From assembly GCA_964567745.1 (NCBI GenBank), contig CAZMNY010000012.1, forward strand, positions 62,001 through 126,000: a stretch of 64,000 nucleotides of DNA, written 5' to 3'. Positions 43,871 to 53,706 of the stretch are shown one piece after another. The stretch's first letter is position 1. Each line of letters begins with the position of its first letter. The position numbers and the translations under genes are program-made. Origin of the DNA: CAZMNY01 sp964567745 (GTDB lineage Bacteria > Planctomycetota > Planctomycetia > Pirellulales > Pirellulaceae). Under the pieces are notes generated by a model. That model was not told where the DNA came from. It worked only from the letters and a program-made list of their open reading frames with translations, and made no database searches.

Positions 43871-44974
43871 TCAGCCAAGTTGCGGGTGATCGGGGACGTC
43901 GTAGTACTGGCCAAACCGGTTTTCGATGAATGCTTGAAATTCAACTTGCTCTTGCCGGACGAAGCCAGTCGATGGCAATTTGCCCTCGTAATGCAAATCG
44001 AGTACGGCGCAAACCGACCCGGCTGTCGTGACTTGGATCGCGCTCCAAATCTCGCCGCCAATCGTCTGATTGTAGATCTTGCGAGCGTCGCTCATCTGGA
44101 CGAACTGACCGTTGCGCTGACCGGTCACTGTGCAGAACGTAACGACCACATCCTGAAAGGTGACGGGAATGGCGGTCTCGAGAATGTTTTTAAACAAGTC
44201 CCGGCGTTCGCGAAGACGCAGGCCGCCAAGCAGCATATGCATGACATCGCGATGGCCTAAATAGCGAATCGTCTTGTAGTTGAGCTCCCGAACTTGCCCG
44301 TCAAGCGTATGGCACAGCGTTCCCAGACCGCCCGACGTATTGAACGCCTCATAGTTGATTCCGTCGAGCGAGAAGTGTTCGAGTCCTTCGAGCGCAAGGA
44401 CATCCATCAGCGCTCCTTCGTGGATCGTCTCGCAAGGATTGCAGTACTCGTTGATCAGTCCGTCGGTTGACCACGTCAGATTGTATTTGAGAGGATTGGC
44501 GGGAAACTTGGGCAAGGCGCCGCACCGCATTTGGACGGTGGTCAACTCGTCGAATTGCTGCGCCAAGTGCCATGCGACGATTCCAACAAAACCGGGCGCG
44601 AGGCCGCACTGGGGCATGAAGATCTGCGATTCGTTCGCTCCCGCAGCGACTTCCTGAATCGCCTGAGTTGTAGCGACGTCCTCGGTCAAATCGAAGTAGC
44701 TCAGCCCAGCCTCGAGAGCGGCTCGGGCGACGGCGGGATTGAATCGGTAGCTGAGTGCGGAGATGACTGAGGAGCGACCCTGCATCGCCTTGCGGAGCTC
44801 TTCAGGATTCGACGCGTCAATCCGAATCGCGGACACGTCGACCCGTTGCTGCATGCGCCTGAGCGAGTCGTCCTGGGCGTCGGCGACCAAGACATCGTAG
44901 TCGCCGCTGTCGACGAGCAATCGGGCGATCATCCGGCCAATTTTCCCGGCGCCAAGTATGAGTACTTTATGCAT
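43871..44974 (-). CDS. Lysine 6-dehydrogenase/saccharopine dehydrogenase-like protein
   Basis: 367 residues. MHKVLILGAGKIGRMIARLL is an NAD(P)-binding Rossmann motif. CGLAPGFVGIVAWHLA, AFNTSGGLGTLCHTL and ELNYKTIRYLGH run parallel to lysine 6-dehydrogenase of bacilli (pattern recognised from memory), more closely than to yeast saccharopine reductase. Lysine 6-dehydrogenase oxidises lysine to the semialdehyde, which cyclises; the neighbouring ALDH7 would take it to alpha-aminoadipate. The ATG at 44974 was preferred as the start of the Rossmann strand; the frame runs on upstream without similarity. Confidence 0.82.
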   Translation of the reverse strand: MHKVLILGAGKIGRMIARLLVDSGDYDVLVADAQDDSLRRMQQRVDVSAIRIDASNPEELRKAMQGRSSVISALSYRFNPAVARAALEAGLSYFDLTEDVATTQAIQEVAAGANESQIFMPQCGLAPGFVGIVAWHLAQQFDELTTVQMRCGALPKFPANPLKYNLTWSTDGLINEYCNPCETIHEGALMDVLALEGLEHFSLDGINYEAFNTSGGLGTLCHTLDGQVRELNYKTIRYLGHRDVMHMLLGGLRLRERRDLFKNILETAIPVTFQDVVVTFCTVTGQRNGQFVQMSDARKIYNQTIGGEIWSAIQVTTAGSVCAVLDLHYEGKLPSTGFVRQEQVEFQAFIENRFGQYYDVPDHPQLG

Positions 44975-45241
44975 GAATGGCTCGCATGGGTTCGGACAAA
45001 AAGAAGGCGAAACTGTTGATATTCTCAGGATTTGGACCTGACCGGGCCATTTTGCAGCGACCGCTGGCTGGGCTATCATAGGCCCATCGACGCGCTCCGG
45101 AAACTCGCCTTGCTCGGCAAAACTAGATGACGCCTCGTCGAGCCTTAGTTGGCTGGTGTTACGAACCCGCTTCACCAACGCCTCGCAAGTAAACGTCAAG
45201 CCCGCGATAAAACACTTTTTCCTCGCCGCCCAGGAGGCAAC

Positions 45242-46516
45242 ATGTCCCACCAAGCCCTGATCGCCCGTTTCGCAATTGCGACCTGTTTCGCTGCAACTCT
45301 GGTCACGCCGTCCCAGCTGCTCGCCGAAGAGGCCTTATCGGACTGGACTCGATTCCGAGGTCCTTTGGGAACGGGCGTCAGCGACGCAACGAACTTGCCA
45401 ATTGAATGGAACGGCAAGTCGGTTCATTGGTCCACCGAATTACCTGCGCTTGGCCATTCGTCGCCGATCGCATCGGGCGATTTTATTTTTCTGACTGGCG
45501 TAACCAAGTCAGGCGACATGGTTGAACGACAAGTAACTTGCCTTAGTCGAAAGACTGGCGTCATGCTTTGGAACACGACCGCCGCCACGGGCCCGGGTGA
45601 GAGAATCCACAAGATGAACAGTTGGGCAACGCCAAGTTGCGCAACCGATGGCAAGCATGTTGTCGCGTTTTTTGGCGCGGGGGGCTTGCATTGCTTCGAT
45701 TTTAAGGGCAACAAGATCTGGTCCCGCGACTTGGGCGATTTCCCCGGGAGCTGGGGTGTCGGCGCATCACCCATCATTCTGGGCGACCGAGTGATTCAGA
45801 ATTGCGACGCCACCGGCGCATCGTTCCTATTGGCTGTCGGTCTAGAGTCCGGAAAAGACATTTGGCGTACACCGCGGCAGGACAAACCGCGGGGCGGCTG
45901 GAGTACGCCGGTTTTGATTCGGGCGGGCGGACGTGATGAGCTTTTACTGAACGGCGAATCGAGAGTCGAGTCGTACAATCCGGCCACCGGAAAACCATAT
46001 TGGTTCTGCACCAGCTTCAACGGTCGAGGCACGCCATCGCCGGCTTGGGGCAATGGCCTCGCCTACATCGTCAATGGCAAATCGGGTGACGTCTATGCAA
46101 TCAAGCCGGGCGGCGACGGCAACATCACCAAGTCGCACATGGCCTGGCACACGGAACGTCGCGGCGGGCGCGACTTGCCTTCCCCGATTTTCGTCAACGA
46201 TACGCTTTTCGTTACGAACATGGCCGGTATCGCGACGAGCTATGACGGCAAAACGGGCAAAGAGCAATGGAAAGAACGGCTTGGCGGCAAGTTCTCATCG
46301 TCTCCAATCGCGGCGAACGGCTTGATCTACGCCTCGGCCGAAGACGGCACGGTATTCGTTATCAAGGCCGGCCCGAAATTCACTTTGGTCGCAAGAAACA
46401 CCGTGAACCCGGGCGACGATGAGGTGTTCCGCTCCTCGCTCGCCGTCAGCCGAGGCCAGTTGTTTTTGAGAAGCGACCGACGGCTCTACTGTATTGGCGA
46501 ACCGGCAGCCAACTAG
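45242..46516 (+). CDS. Exported PQQ-like beta-propeller protein
   Basis: 424 residues with a Sec signal (LIARFAIATCFAATLVTPSQLLA). Eight-bladed PQQ/BamB-like repeats follow: WTRFRGPLGTGVSDATNLPIEW, LSRKTGVMLWNT, GLHCFDFKGNKIWSRD, VGLESGKDIWRT, YNPATGKPYWFC and SYDGKTGKEQWKE. The WxxFRGPxGxGxS start is frequent in planctomycetal outer propellers. AGGAGG sits before the ATG. Its function is unknown; a scaffold role is more likely than catalysis as no dehydrogenase residues stand out. Confidence 0.87.
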   Translation: MSHQALIARFAIATCFAATLVTPSQLLAEEALSDWTRFRGPLGTGVSDATNLPIEWNGKSVHWSTELPALGHSSPIASGDFIFLTGVTKSGDMVERQVTCLSRKTGVMLWNTTAATGPGERIHKMNSWATPSCATDGKHVVAFFGAGGLHCFDFKGNKIWSRDLGDFPGSWGVGASPIILGDRVIQNCDATGASFLLAVGLESGKDIWRTPRQDKPRGGWSTPVLIRAGGRDELLLNGESRVESYNPATGKPYWFCTSFNGRGTPSPAWGNGLAYIVNGKSGDVYAIKPGGDGNITKSHMAWHTERRGGRDLPSPIFVNDTLFVTNMAGIATSYDGKTGKEQWKERLGGKFSSSPIAANGLIYASAEDGTVFVIKAGPKFTLVARNTVNPGDDEVFRSSLAVSRGQLFLRSDRRLYCIGEPAAN

Positions 46517-46596
46517 CCGCAAAATTTGCTGAATCTGTCTATCTCTATGTTCATTAACCGTAATTCAATCTCACCCATTTCCGCCAGGAAACCCTA

Positions 46597-48741
46597 ATGA
46601 ATCTAACCTTTCAAAACGCTGTCTATGCAGCGGTCGTCTCACTTGCAACCATTGTCGTTGCTGGCACCGTTCAAGCCGAAGACAAAGGCGCTGGTTCGAA
46701 AGGACATGTCATGCTGAAGCCTTGGAGCGGCCCTTATGGCGGCGTTCCCCCATGGCATCTCGTTCGCCCGGACGACTTTATCGCCGCCTTCGACGCCGCG
46801 ATCGAAAGCGCCAACAAAGATCTCGACGCGATCGCCAACAGTTCGAAGCCCGCCAGTTTCGAAAACACGATCGTCGCGATGGAATCCGCGGGCGCGGAAC
46901 TCGAACGACTCAACGCCATGTTCGGCGTGCACTCATCGAATCTCAACGTCGGTGCCATCCCGGACATCGAGCGTAACATTTCGCCGAAACTCGCGGCCCA
47001 CGCCGATCAGATTACGCAAAACGAAAAGCTGTTTGCTCGCATCGAAACTGTCTACGGCAGCGACGAGTTGAAGAGGCTCTCGCCGTCGCAAAAACGACTC
47101 GTCGAAGAACAGTACAAGTCCTTTGTACGAACCGGCGCCAAACTCAACAAAGCCGACAAAGCCAAGCTGTCGCAGATCAACAAGCGATTGGCTAGCCTGT
47201 TCACCGATTTCAGCCAGAACGTTCTCGAAGACGAGAAAGGCTACGTCACTTGGATCGAGGACAAAAAGCAGCTGGCCGGCCTTCCGGAGAGCATCGTCGG
47301 AGCGATGGCGACGGCCTCGACCCAACGAGGCAAACCGGGCCAATGGGCGATCACCAACACGCGGTCGTCAATGGATCCATTCCTTACTTACGCCGACGAC
47401 CGAGGCCTGCGCAAGACGGTTTGGACAAACTACTACAGCCGCGGCGACAACGGCGACAGCCACGACAACAATACGTTCATTTCGGAAATCCTGAAGCTTC
47501 GCGCTGCCCGAGCTAAGTTGCTCGGCTACAAGACTCACGCACATTGGCGCCTTGAGCGAACCATGGCGAAGAAGCCTGAAGCGACCATGGAATTGATGCT
47601 TAGAGTATGGCCCAAAGCTGTCGCTCGAGTGCGTGAAGAAGTTGCAGAAATGCAAGCGATCGCCGATGAAGAAAACGCGGGCATCACCATCAAGCCTTGG
47701 GACTATCGCTACTACGCTGAAAAAGTTCGCAAAGCGAAGTACGATCTCGATTTCAACGAAGTCAAACCCTACATGCAACTCGAGAAACTTCGTGAAGGCA
47801 TGATGTGGGCCGCGGGCGAGCTCTACGGATTCCAATTCAAACAGGTCACGAATCTCCCCGTCTTCCATCCCGACGTCCGAGTTTGGGAAGTCACGGACGC
47901 CAAGGGAAAGCATGTCGGACTCTGGTACCTCGACCCATACGCACGCGAAGGCAAACGCAGCGGCGCCTGGATGACCGCGTATCGCCCTCAGGAAAACAAC
48001 GGAAAGGCGATCACTCCGATCGTCTCGAACAACTCGAACTTCCTCAAAGGCGCGCCTGGCGAGCCTGTTTTGATTTCCTGGGACGACGCCGACACGCTGT
48101 TCCACGAATTCGGTCACGCCCTACATGGTCTTTGCTCCAACGTCGTCTATCGCTCACAAGCGGGTACGGCCGTTGCCAGAGACTATGTTGAATTCCCATC
48201 GCAACTGAACGAACATTGGCTCGAAACACCCGAGATACTGAACCGTTTCGCGGTCCACTATAAGACGGGCAAGCCATTGCCGGCCGAATTGCTGAAGAAG
48301 ATCGAAAAGGCGTCGACATTCAATCAAGGTTTCGCGACTGTGGAATATCTGGCCAGCGCCTTGGTCGACATGAAACTCCATCTCTCCGAGCAAGAAAATA
48401 TCGATCCGGACGCGTTTGAACGCAAGACGCTCAAAGAATTGGGCATGCCCAATGAAATCGTCATGCGGCACCGAACGCCCCATTTTCAGCACATCTTTGC
48501 TGGAGACTCCTACTCGGCGGGCTACTACAGCTATCTTTGGTCCGACACATTGACGGCCGATGCCGCTGAAGTGTTCAAGGAGAAGGGGAGCTTCTACGAC
48601 AAAGAAGTTGCCAAGCGGCTTTACGATAACATCATGTCGGTTGGCGACACCATCGACCCGGCCGACGGGTTTCGCGCGTTCCGCGGTCGTGATGTCGACA
48701 CGAACGCACTGTTCAGAAAACGCGGTTTCCCGGTTGACTAA
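46597..48741 (+). CDS. Exported M3-family zinc oligopeptidase (PrlC/Dcp-like)
   Basis: 714 residues with a Sec signal (residues 1-27, ending VQAE). The zinc site LFHEFGHALHGL has H503, E504 and H507, and the third ligand Glu is in DYVEFPSQLNEHW about 28 residues on. YSYLWSDTLTADAAEVF near the C-terminus matches the M3 substrate-binding region. Dcp-like enzymes remove dipeptides from peptides outside the cytoplasm. AGGAAA lies upstream of the ATG, and a strong hairpin terminator follows. It is probably transcribed with the PQQ-like gene 80 bases upstream. Confidence 0.92.
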   Translation: MNLTFQNAVYAAVVSLATIVVAGTVQAEDKGAGSKGHVMLKPWSGPYGGVPPWHLVRPDDFIAAFDAAIESANKDLDAIANSSKPASFENTIVAMESAGAELERLNAMFGVHSSNLNVGAIPDIERNISPKLAAHADQITQNEKLFARIETVYGSDELKRLSPSQKRLVEEQYKSFVRTGAKLNKADKAKLSQINKRLASLFTDFSQNVLEDEKGYVTWIEDKKQLAGLPESIVGAMATASTQRGKPGQWAITNTRSSMDPFLTYADDRGLRKTVWTNYYSRGDNGDSHDNNTFISEILKLRAARAKLLGYKTHAHWRLERTMAKKPEATMELMLRVWPKAVARVREEVAEMQAIADEENAGITIKPWDYRYYAEKVRKAKYDLDFNEVKPYMQLEKLREGMMWAAGELYGFQFKQVTNLPVFHPDVRVWEVTDAKGKHVGLWYLDPYAREGKRSGAWMTAYRPQENNGKAITPIVSNNSNFLKGAPGEPVLISWDDADTLFHEFGHALHGLCSNVVYRSQAGTAVARDYVEFPSQLNEHWLETPEILNRFAVHYKTGKPLPAELLKKIEKASTFNQGFATVEYLASALVDMKLHLSEQENIDPDAFERKTLKELGMPNEIVMRHRTPHFQHIFAGDSYSAGYYSYLWSDTLTADAAEVFKEKGSFYDKEVAKRLYDNIMSVGDTIDPADGFRAFRGRDVDTNALFRKRGFPVD

Positions 48742-48775
48742 CGCGGTCTGATCGACAACCCCTCGGGCAAAAAGA

Positions 48776-48813
48776 AACGGCGCTGGCTGGGCCAGCGCCG
48801 TTTTCGTTTTCTT
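48776..48813. terminator. Bidirectional intrinsic terminator
   Basis: AACGGCGCTGGC and GCCAGCGCCGTT form a perfect 12-bp stem around a TGG loop. T-rich runs follow on both strands (TTCGTTTTCTT rightward, TCTTTTTG leftward). It lies between the convergent oligopeptidase and DUF1080 genes and could end both. Confidence 0.9.
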
Positions 48814-48848
48814 GACTACGCTTGTTAGGTGTCGTGGCGCCGTGCAAC

Positions 48849-49589
48849 TTACTGAGCCGCACCGATGCGAATGTTTTTGAATTCCACCCACATCGGTTTG
48901 CCCGCGTGTAATTGCAGAGCGAGGATTCCGTTGAGCAACGCTAGTTTGGGATCATTGTCGGTGAAGTCGAGAATCAAACGACCGTTCATATAGTGCTGGA
49001 TATGATTGCCTTTGGCATTGATGATCACATCATTCCACTCATTCAGTTTGAACAACGCCTTGAACTCTTCCGCCGTGATCAACGACTTCAAGACAGTCTT
49101 CTTCTTTTTCGCATCCCAAGTCGCTTTGTCGCCGACCAAGCAGACTCGCCCTCGCCTGCCGCCTTCGTCGTAGATAAAACCCGAGACGCTGGGCAGTTCG
49201 TCCTGATTGCGAATTTCATGCTGGTAGCCGCGGACGACCCATTTATTCCGCACCTTGCCTTCGGTGATATGTTTCGAACGATACTGAATCCCCGAGTTGT
49301 TTGTGGCGTTGCAGCGGAATGACAGTCTAAGCTGAAAGTCGCCCGTTCGGCCGCCTTGCCAAATCAGGAACGTATTCCCTTTTGCCGCGTTTTCTTTGGT
49401 CGTCTCACCATGAATCACTCCATCTTTTACTGACCAAAGCCGGCTGTCGCCGCTCCAACCACTCAGGTCTTTGCCGTTAAATATCGCTTTCATGCCGGCC
49501 GCTTCCTTGGGCGTTTTTTGAGCGCCATCGTCGGCGAGCAGGGGCAAGGCGGGCATGAGGAGGACGGCAAACGCCAAGGATCGAATCAT
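48849..49589 (-). CDS. Exported DUF1080 (3-keto-disaccharide hydrolase-like) protein
   Basis: 246 residues with a Sec signal (MIRSLAFAVLLMPALPLLADD). The DUF1080 fold starts at MKAIFNGKDLSGWSGDSRLWSVKDGVIHGETT, followed by FQLRLSFRCNATNNSGIQYRS, GYQHEIRNQ and NEWNDVIINAKGNHIQHYMNGRLILDFTD. Family members have a concanavalin-like sandwich and some hydrolyse 3-keto-glycosides. It is transcribed behind the esterase gene (92 bases) on the minus strand, and both proteins are exported. Confidence 0.88.
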   Translation of the reverse strand: MIRSLAFAVLLMPALPLLADDGAQKTPKEAAGMKAIFNGKDLSGWSGDSRLWSVKDGVIHGETTKENAAKGNTFLIWQGGRTGDFQLRLSFRCNATNNSGIQYRSKHITEGKVRNKWVVRGYQHEIRNQDELPSVSGFIYDEGGRRGRVCLVGDKATWDAKKKKTVLKSLITAEEFKALFKLNEWNDVIINAKGNHIQHYMNGRLILDFTDNDPKLALLNGILALQLHAGKPMWVEFKNIRIGAAQ

Positions 49590-49681
49590 TAGGGTGGCTC
49601 CGTTCGGTTTCGATGAGTTTTTCAGTTGCAAGTAGTCAAGGGATGAGAGCTTCTAAGGTGTTTCACTCGCCAGGAAAAGCG

Positions 49682-50866
49682 TCACTCGGCGCCGCCATTC
49701 TGGCTTTTCCATTTCGCCCACATTTCTGCGTGGATCAGATACATTAACCCTTTGGGCCACAGCGTTTTGTGCGGTGCCATCAGACTTCCGTGGTTGCGCC
49801 CCTCGACGATTGTGAATTGCGCGTCGCTGCCCAACGTTTTGAGTTCGGCCTGTGCGAGCAGGACCGCGCCTTCGAGCCGATAGGTGTCGAGCGTGCCGAC
49901 GTAAATCTTGATTTTGCCTTCGAGCTTGGGGCCGAGCTGTTTCCAATTCCGGCGAAGCTGCAGGCAGATGTCATATTTTTCCCACGACTTGAGGACAGCT
50001 TTGTTGATAGCGCCCGAATCGCGGTCGAACATCTTCATCGGTCGGCCATCGATCTCGCGCGGGCTAAAGACAGCGTCGAAACTTGCGAACTGGCCACCGT
50101 ATTTTTTCTTTGCGTGTTCGGCCTGTGCATAGTCGCGAATCGTCGGCCCCCACGAACCGTCAGACTTGCGAACCAAGTTGATCGGCTTCCCATCGGGATC
50201 GACGTAGGCGTTTTCGAAGTTATAGACATCGATGCCGGTAAAGTGCCGAAAGTCGATCGAATCGGGCGCCGTCGACCACGTACCCCCGAACAGCTCAGGA
50301 TACGTGACCTGAAGCCAGAGGCTGCTCCATCCGCCGCTCGAATGGCCGGTCAAAAAGCGACTACTCGCAGTGCTGGGCGCAGAGTACTTCTTTTCGAAGG
50401 CCGGAATGAACTCCGTCGTCAAGGCTTTGCCCCAGGGACCATTGTTGACCGAGTCAGCAAACTCGTGATGCCCCAACGGAAAGTGCGCGTTGAGGAAAAC
50501 GTAGACCATCGGAGGATAGCCTTGCTCCGCAATCATCTTCCGTAGCCGTTTGCCGAATCGCCAAGCCTGCTTGTGTGAGCCACCGAAGCCGTGAATTGAA
50601 TAGCAGACGGGCGTCTTGCCATCGGGCTTGTAACCAGGCGGAAGCACGACCCCGGCTTCGACGATCATCGTACGCCCCCAGAATTCGCTCAGCAACTTCG
50701 ACTTCACCTGAAAATACTCAACGCCCTCGACCGTTGGCAGCGTGGGCTGAGCGCGTTTTGGCGTCGTTTTCTTTGGCTTCTTGACCTCGTCCTGAGCTGC
50801 GGCAATGGAAACACAGCCGAACAGCAATACCGACAGAGCAAGTGATCTCAGCAGAATTCGAATCAT
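49682..50866 (-). CDS. Exported alpha/beta-hydrolase esterase
   Basis: 394 residues with a Sec signal (MIRILLRSLALSVLLFGCVSIAAA). The hydrolase fold is of the esterase-D/enterochelin-esterase type: YSIHGFGGSHKQAW is the oxyanion region, FLTGHSSGGWSSLWL the nucleophile elbow (GHSSGG), KIYVGTLDTYRLEG carries the likely Asp and VEGRNHGSLM the His. The start was placed at the signal peptide; the frame is open further upstream with no signal. Substrate unknown; carbohydrate esters are plausible. Confidence 0.82.
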   Translation of the reverse strand: MIRILLRSLALSVLLFGCVSIAAAQDEVKKPKKTTPKRAQPTLPTVEGVEYFQVKSKLLSEFWGRTMIVEAGVVLPPGYKPDGKTPVCYSIHGFGGSHKQAWRFGKRLRKMIAEQGYPPMVYVFLNAHFPLGHHEFADSVNNGPWGKALTTEFIPAFEKKYSAPSTASSRFLTGHSSGGWSSLWLQVTYPELFGGTWSTAPDSIDFRHFTGIDVYNFENAYVDPDGKPINLVRKSDGSWGPTIRDYAQAEHAKKKYGGQFASFDAVFSPREIDGRPMKMFDRDSGAINKAVLKSWEKYDICLQLRRNWKQLGPKLEGKIKIYVGTLDTYRLEGAVLLAQAELKTLGSDAQFTIVEGRNHGSLMAPHKTLWPKGLMYLIHAEMWAKWKSQNGGAE

Positions 50867-51195
50867 CGTTTTCCAGTCAACAAGGGGTGGGCATGCGGCG
50901 AGTGGGAGAGAGTGTGCGAATTCGGACGCTTCTTGAACCACGGCGTTGCCGCATGTCCTACGCGCGTGATTCGCATGCCAGCCATTGTAAGCGTCACCCT
51001 GGCCGCATTCCACGTCCGACTTGCCCGATTGACTTCCATTGAGCATCAACGGAGATCGCGCCGGCTACCGTATCGCAAGTCGACAGTGCGTATTTTACAA
51101 GCCGAAACCGGCCACAACACTTCCGCTTGACTAGCGCCTCCAGTATTTTGGAATGGTAGACCAGTTAAAACGATGAACGGCGTCTGGGAGCGCGA
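50867..51195. other. Divergent intergenic region upstream of the motor locus
   Basis: 329 bases between the esterase (leftward) and the ExbB-like gene (rightward). It should hold both promoters; no clear box, repeat or RNA gene is visible. A GGGAG a few bases before 51196 serves the ExbB-like gene. Confidence 0.35.
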
Positions 51196-52794
51196 ATGTA
51201 CTTCAAATACGAATGCCCCAATTGTGATCGCTCGCTGAAGATCAACAGTGAAATGGCGGGGAAAAGGCGAGCATGTCCGTATTGCCGCCATGCGTTTGTC
51301 ATGCCGCAAGGGCCAGAACCCGAATCAAAAGCGGAGACGGCGTTTCCCTCGATCGACGTGAGTTCGAGCTCATCGTCCAGTTCTTCGTCCGCCGCAAAAC
51401 CTTCAGCGACTCGCCCACCAGCGCCTGCCGCCCCTCGCACTTCTCGCAAGCCGCGGACGAGCCAGGCGAGCGCCATTGCGAATCACTCCTCTGACGGCAG
51501 CAACGTCAGTTTGACAAAAAGCGGCCTGATTGGACTCGGCTGTGCGGCCGTACTTTTTGCCGGGCTCTACGTTCTGGCGGCCTCCGACGTCCGTTTGGGA
51601 CGCATGTTTTGGGACAGCTACCATATCAACTTCCCAACGACTCTGCTGATGTTCTGGTCGTTCGCAATCTTGGTCATGAAGTCGCGGCAACTGGCTCGGC
51701 AGCGTTCCGCGATGTTGATGGATTTGCTGCCCACAGAAATCTCGAAGGAGATCACGCTCGAATCGCTGGACAAATTTGTCGACCACATCCACAGTTTGCC
51801 GTCGGACGCGCGGCAGAGCATTCTCGTCAACCGAGTTCTAAGAGGGATCGAGCATTTTCGAGTGAGAAAGAGCGCGGCGGAAACGGTCACCATGATGGAA
51901 TCGCAATCGGCGATCGACGCGGCCAACGTCGCGGGAAGCTACACGATTGTTAAGGTCTTCATTTGGGCGATGCCGATCCTCGGCTTCATCGGAACGGTGA
52001 TGGGAGTCAGTACCGCAATTGCGGGCCTCTCGGCGACTCTCGAAAACGCCTCAGACGTCTCCGCCATCACCACATCGATGAAGGGAGTCTTTGGCGGATT
52101 GGGAACGGCCTTCGATACGACCTTGCTTGCTCTTGTCATGAGCTTGATCGTCAAGATCCCGACGTCTGCCTTACAACGAAGCGAAGACGGCCTAGTCACC
52201 ATCGCGGATGAGTATTGCAATGAAAACCTCCTGCGACGCCTGAACGACGGCCGAGACGGTGGAGCCGAGCGCGGAGCGGGGCAAGGCTTCGGCTCGCCTG
52301 GCGCTGACGCTCGCGTCTTTCGCGAAGCCGTCGAAGCGGCCATGGGCACCCATCACGCCGAACTCGAAAACTGGCTCAAGAAACTTGACGCGATTGGCTC
52401 TAAACTCACAACTCAAGTCGCCGACGGCTGGTCGACGATCAACCAAAAAATCCAACAACAGCAGCAACAACATCTCGCGCAGTTCCAAAAACAAACGGCC
52501 GATCAAGCCGAGCAGCTGCAATCACAACTCGACCAAATGAACACAGCCGCGTTGGGAATTCAGAAGACGCTTGCCAATCTCAACGATCAGGCCGCATCAA
52601 TGCAAAACGAAGTGGCGTCATCCGTCTCGAGTTCGAGCCGCGAATTGGAAAAACATTTCGCCGGCATTGAGAAAGGCTTGAGTGGTTTGAGCAGTGTGCT
52701 CGAATCACTGGGCGAACAACAAGTCGTGGTGCAACAGGTGGAGCCGGAACGGCGAGGTTGGTTTGGACGCTCGAAACGGAATCCACGGGGCTAA
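51196..52794 (+). CDS. MotA/TolQ/ExbB-like proton channel with N-terminal zinc ribbon and C-terminal coiled coil
   Basis: 532 residues. C7/C10/C27/C30 (CPNC, CPYC) form a zinc ribbon, followed by a Ser- and Pro-rich linker (51-100, ten Ser in a row). Transmembrane segments lie about 108-128, 145-162, 250-277 and 297-321. MPILGFIGTVMGVST and GLGTAFDTTLLALVMSL are the conserved MotA/TolQ/ExbB channel motifs. Residues 370-510 form a Gln-rich helical tail with repeated heptad-like QLDQMN/QKTLANLNDQ segments. The two following genes encode single-span partners, so the three are the likely stator units of a proton-driven machine. The zinc ribbon and long cytoplasmic coiled coil are not found in ExbB of TonB systems. 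Function unknown. Confidence 0.87.
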   Translation: MYFKYECPNCDRSLKINSEMAGKRRACPYCRHAFVMPQGPEPESKAETAFPSIDVSSSSSSSSSSAAKPSATRPPAPAAPRTSRKPRTSQASAIANHSSDGSNVSLTKSGLIGLGCAAVLFAGLYVLAASDVRLGRMFWDSYHINFPTTLLMFWSFAILVMKSRQLARQRSAMLMDLLPTEISKEITLESLDKFVDHIHSLPSDARQSILVNRVLRGIEHFRVRKSAAETVTMMESQSAIDAANVAGSYTIVKVFIWAMPILGFIGTVMGVSTAIAGLSATLENASDVSAITTSMKGVFGGLGTAFDTTLLALVMSLIVKIPTSALQRSEDGLVTIADEYCNENLLRRLNDGRDGGAERGAGQGFGSPGADARVFREAVEAAMGTHHAELENWLKKLDAIGSKLTTQVADGWSTINQKIQQQQQQHLAQFQKQTADQAEQLQSQLDQMNTAALGIQKTLANLNDQAASMQNEVASSVSSSSRELEKHFAGIEKGLSGLSSVLESLGEQQVVVQQVEPERRGWFGRSKRNPRG

Positions 52795-52797
52795 GTC

Positions 52798-53631
52798 ATG
52801 GCAAGACGACGACCGGTTGAGGAAGACGATATTTCGCTTTTCCCGTTCCTCAGTATCATTGCATCGATCATTGGGGTGCTGACGTTAATGATTGCCGCAG
52901 TCACGCTTGGACAGATGAACCAAGACGACGTGAAAGCGGCTGTTGAGAACGCCATCGCGATAGAGAAGCTTCAGAAGGAGCTCGACGAATCCGAGGAAGC
53001 CGTCAAGGACATCCGCGTTCGACTGGACGAGGAGAAGGCCAAGCTCCTAAGCAGCGCCAACGAAAGGCATCTCGAGTTAGTAAAATCGCGCGCCGAGTTG
53101 GAGGCGTTGATAAAGCAACTGGCCGATGTCAAGAAAGCGTCTGAGGCGAAAAAGAAGATTAAGATCGTCATCCCCGAGGTGCCCAAGGGTCAGCGGGAGA
53201 CGGTCGAGGACATGCAGATTCAACTGACCGAAATCAAGGATAGGCTTGCCTTGCTGCAGCGCAACTTGGACGAGCAGAAGCGCCCGCCGGAGGAAGCTCA
53301 AGTCTCTATTCTTCCCGGCGGCACGGGAATCAGCTTTGTGCCGAATTTCGTCGAGTGCACCAAGGACGCAATCGTTTTGCACACCGAGGAACCACCGCTC
53401 ACAATTCGGCGGGCGGAAATACCGGCCAATGCCAAGTTTGTCGCTTTGCTGGAGAAAGTAGCTAACGCCAAGAACCAAACCGTAATCCTGCTCTTGCGTA
53501 GCGACTCGCTGTCAACGTATCGTCTCGTTAAGAAGCTTTGTGATGACAATGAGGTCCGAAACGGAAAACTGCCAGCCGTGGGTAACGGGCGACTCGACTT
53601 CAGCCACTTCAGGAAGGCTCTGGAAAACTGA
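52798..53631 (+). CDS. ExbD-like membrane protein lacking the membrane Asp
   Basis: 277 residues, three bases after the ExbB-like gene. The N-terminus MARRRPVEEDDISLFPFLSI aligns with ExbD (DINVTPFIDV of E. coli): residue S19 stands where ExbD has its proton-carrying Asp25. One transmembrane helix (about 15-38) is followed by a long coiled coil (40-180, EKLQKELDESEEAVKDIRVRL) and a C-terminal alpha/beta domain (QTVILLLRSDSLSTYRLVKKL) resembling the ExbD periplasmic domain. It is the first of two partners in the operon; it cannot carry protons by the ExbD mechanism on its own. Confidence 0.8.
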   Translation: MARRRPVEEDDISLFPFLSIIASIIGVLTLMIAAVTLGQMNQDDVKAAVENAIAIEKLQKELDESEEAVKDIRVRLDEEKAKLLSSANERHLELVKSRAELEALIKQLADVKKASEAKKKIKIVIPEVPKGQRETVEDMQIQLTEIKDRLALLQRNLDEQKRPPEEAQVSILPGGTGISFVPNFVECTKDAIVLHTEEPPLTIRRAEIPANAKFVALLEKVANAKNQTVILLLRSDSLSTYRLVKKLCDDNEVRNGKLPAVGNGRLDFSHFRKALEN

Positions 53632-53706
53632 GAGCCCAACTTGGCACGGGCGATTCAACGAGCGACATGAATCACGGATTCGCAACATTTTAGAAACGTC
53701 AAATCC

